64,000 nt of DNA from NCBI RefSeq assembly GCF_000241345.1, contig NZ_BAED01000058.1:1-64000 (forward strand), given 5' to 3'. The translations under genes and the position numbers were made by a program. Numbering within the stretch: position 1 is the stretch's first letter; every line of letters begins with the position of its first letter. Below the pieces are notes generated by a model. It had not been told where the DNA came from. It ran no database searches and saw only the letters and a program-made list of their open reading frames with translations. This document shows, piece by piece, positions 63,851-64,000 of this stretch. The DNA is from Gordonia amarae NBRC 15530. Lineage in GTDB: Bacteria > Actinomycetota > Actinomycetes > Mycobacteriales > Mycobacteriaceae.

Positions 63851-63965
63851 GCGGGTTGAGGTGCCAAGAGCCGCTAGGCGATGAGCCTCGAAACCTGGTG
63901 AGACGACATTGTTCTCTCACCGGGTTTCGAGGCTCGTCGCTTGCGCTCCTCGCGCCTCAACCGGC
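63851..63965. repeat. 115-bp palindromic repeat, copy 6 (complete)
   Basis: Complete copy 8 bases after the Fe-S reductase stop: left arm from GCGGGTTGAGG, centre GACGACATTGTTC and right arm ending GCCTCAACCGGC. The hairpin may end the transcript. Confidence 0.88.
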
Positions 63966-64000
63966 GAAGGGTTGAGCGGGGAATGTGAAACGCATTTGCG

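Overview
The window is high-GC actinobacterial DNA of the mycolic-acid-bacteria type (Mycobacteriales; Gordonia or a close relative is my best guess, inferred from gene content, not proven). The pointers are two mce lipid-import operons with actinobacterial gene order, a WS/DGAT wax-ester/triacylglycerol synthase, mycofactocin-type SDR and NDMA-type alcohol dehydrogenases, a KstR-type operator, and a cholesterol side-chain operon matching the igr locus of Mycobacterium tuberculosis. No rRNA, tRNA, CRISPR array, insertion sequence or prophage was recognised.

Layout. 1-4.8 kb (+): the 3' part of an mce operon (mceC partial, D, E, F and an associated protein). 4.9-8.1 kb (+): a DUF1059 protein, a 3Fe-4S ferredoxin, a TetR regulator, a zinc alcohol dehydrogenase and a thioesterase. 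8.3-19.6 kb (-): a second mce operon, headed by an acyl-CoA carboxylase carboxyltransferase, with yrbEB, mceA-F and two associated proteins but no yrbEA. 19.7-24.5 kb: a P450/enoyl-CoA hydratase operon (-) divergent from an acyl-CoA ligase/hydrolase operon (+). 24.5-31.6 kb: amidohydrolase, an unusual CoA-transferase and a TetR regulator (-), divergent from two mycofactocin-type SDRs, a MoxR ATPase and a VWA protein (+). 31.6-35.3 kb: a DUF3800 gene that appears to interrupt a copy of a PPOX gene, then the intact PPOX gene and a two-component system. 35.5-38.5 kb: acetoacetyl-CoA synthetase and an LLM-class oxidoreductase, each with one frameshift. 38.7-47.5 kb (-): two acyl-CoA ligases and ltp2-chsH1-chsH2-fadE29/fadE28 behind a KstR-like box. 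47.7-50.5 kb (+): a restriction-modification pair. 50.5-58.6 kb: YciI, SDR, a sulfonate-type ABC transporter with an LLM monooxygenase, an esterase and a DUF218 protein. 58.8-63.8 kb (+): WS/DGAT and a large membrane Fe-S reductase with a repetitive tail.

How it fits together. Mce systems import lipids and sterols; acyl-CoA ligases activate them; P450 plus ferredoxin, dehydrogenases, FadE/ChsH/Ltp2 and an enoyl-CoA hydratase degrade them; WS/DGAT stores acyl groups.

Two signals cut across the gene-by-gene view. First, a 21-bp operator with ends TACCGT and ACGGTA recurs before the ferredoxin, the TetR gene, the P450, and two acyl-CoA ligase genes, suggesting one dispersed TetR-controlled oxidation pathway. 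Second, a roughly 115-bp palindromic repeat recurs in six places; it lies inside coding sequence twice, once bridging fadE28 and fadE29 into a single 806-codon reading frame and once adding residues near the N-terminus of an ABC ATPase.
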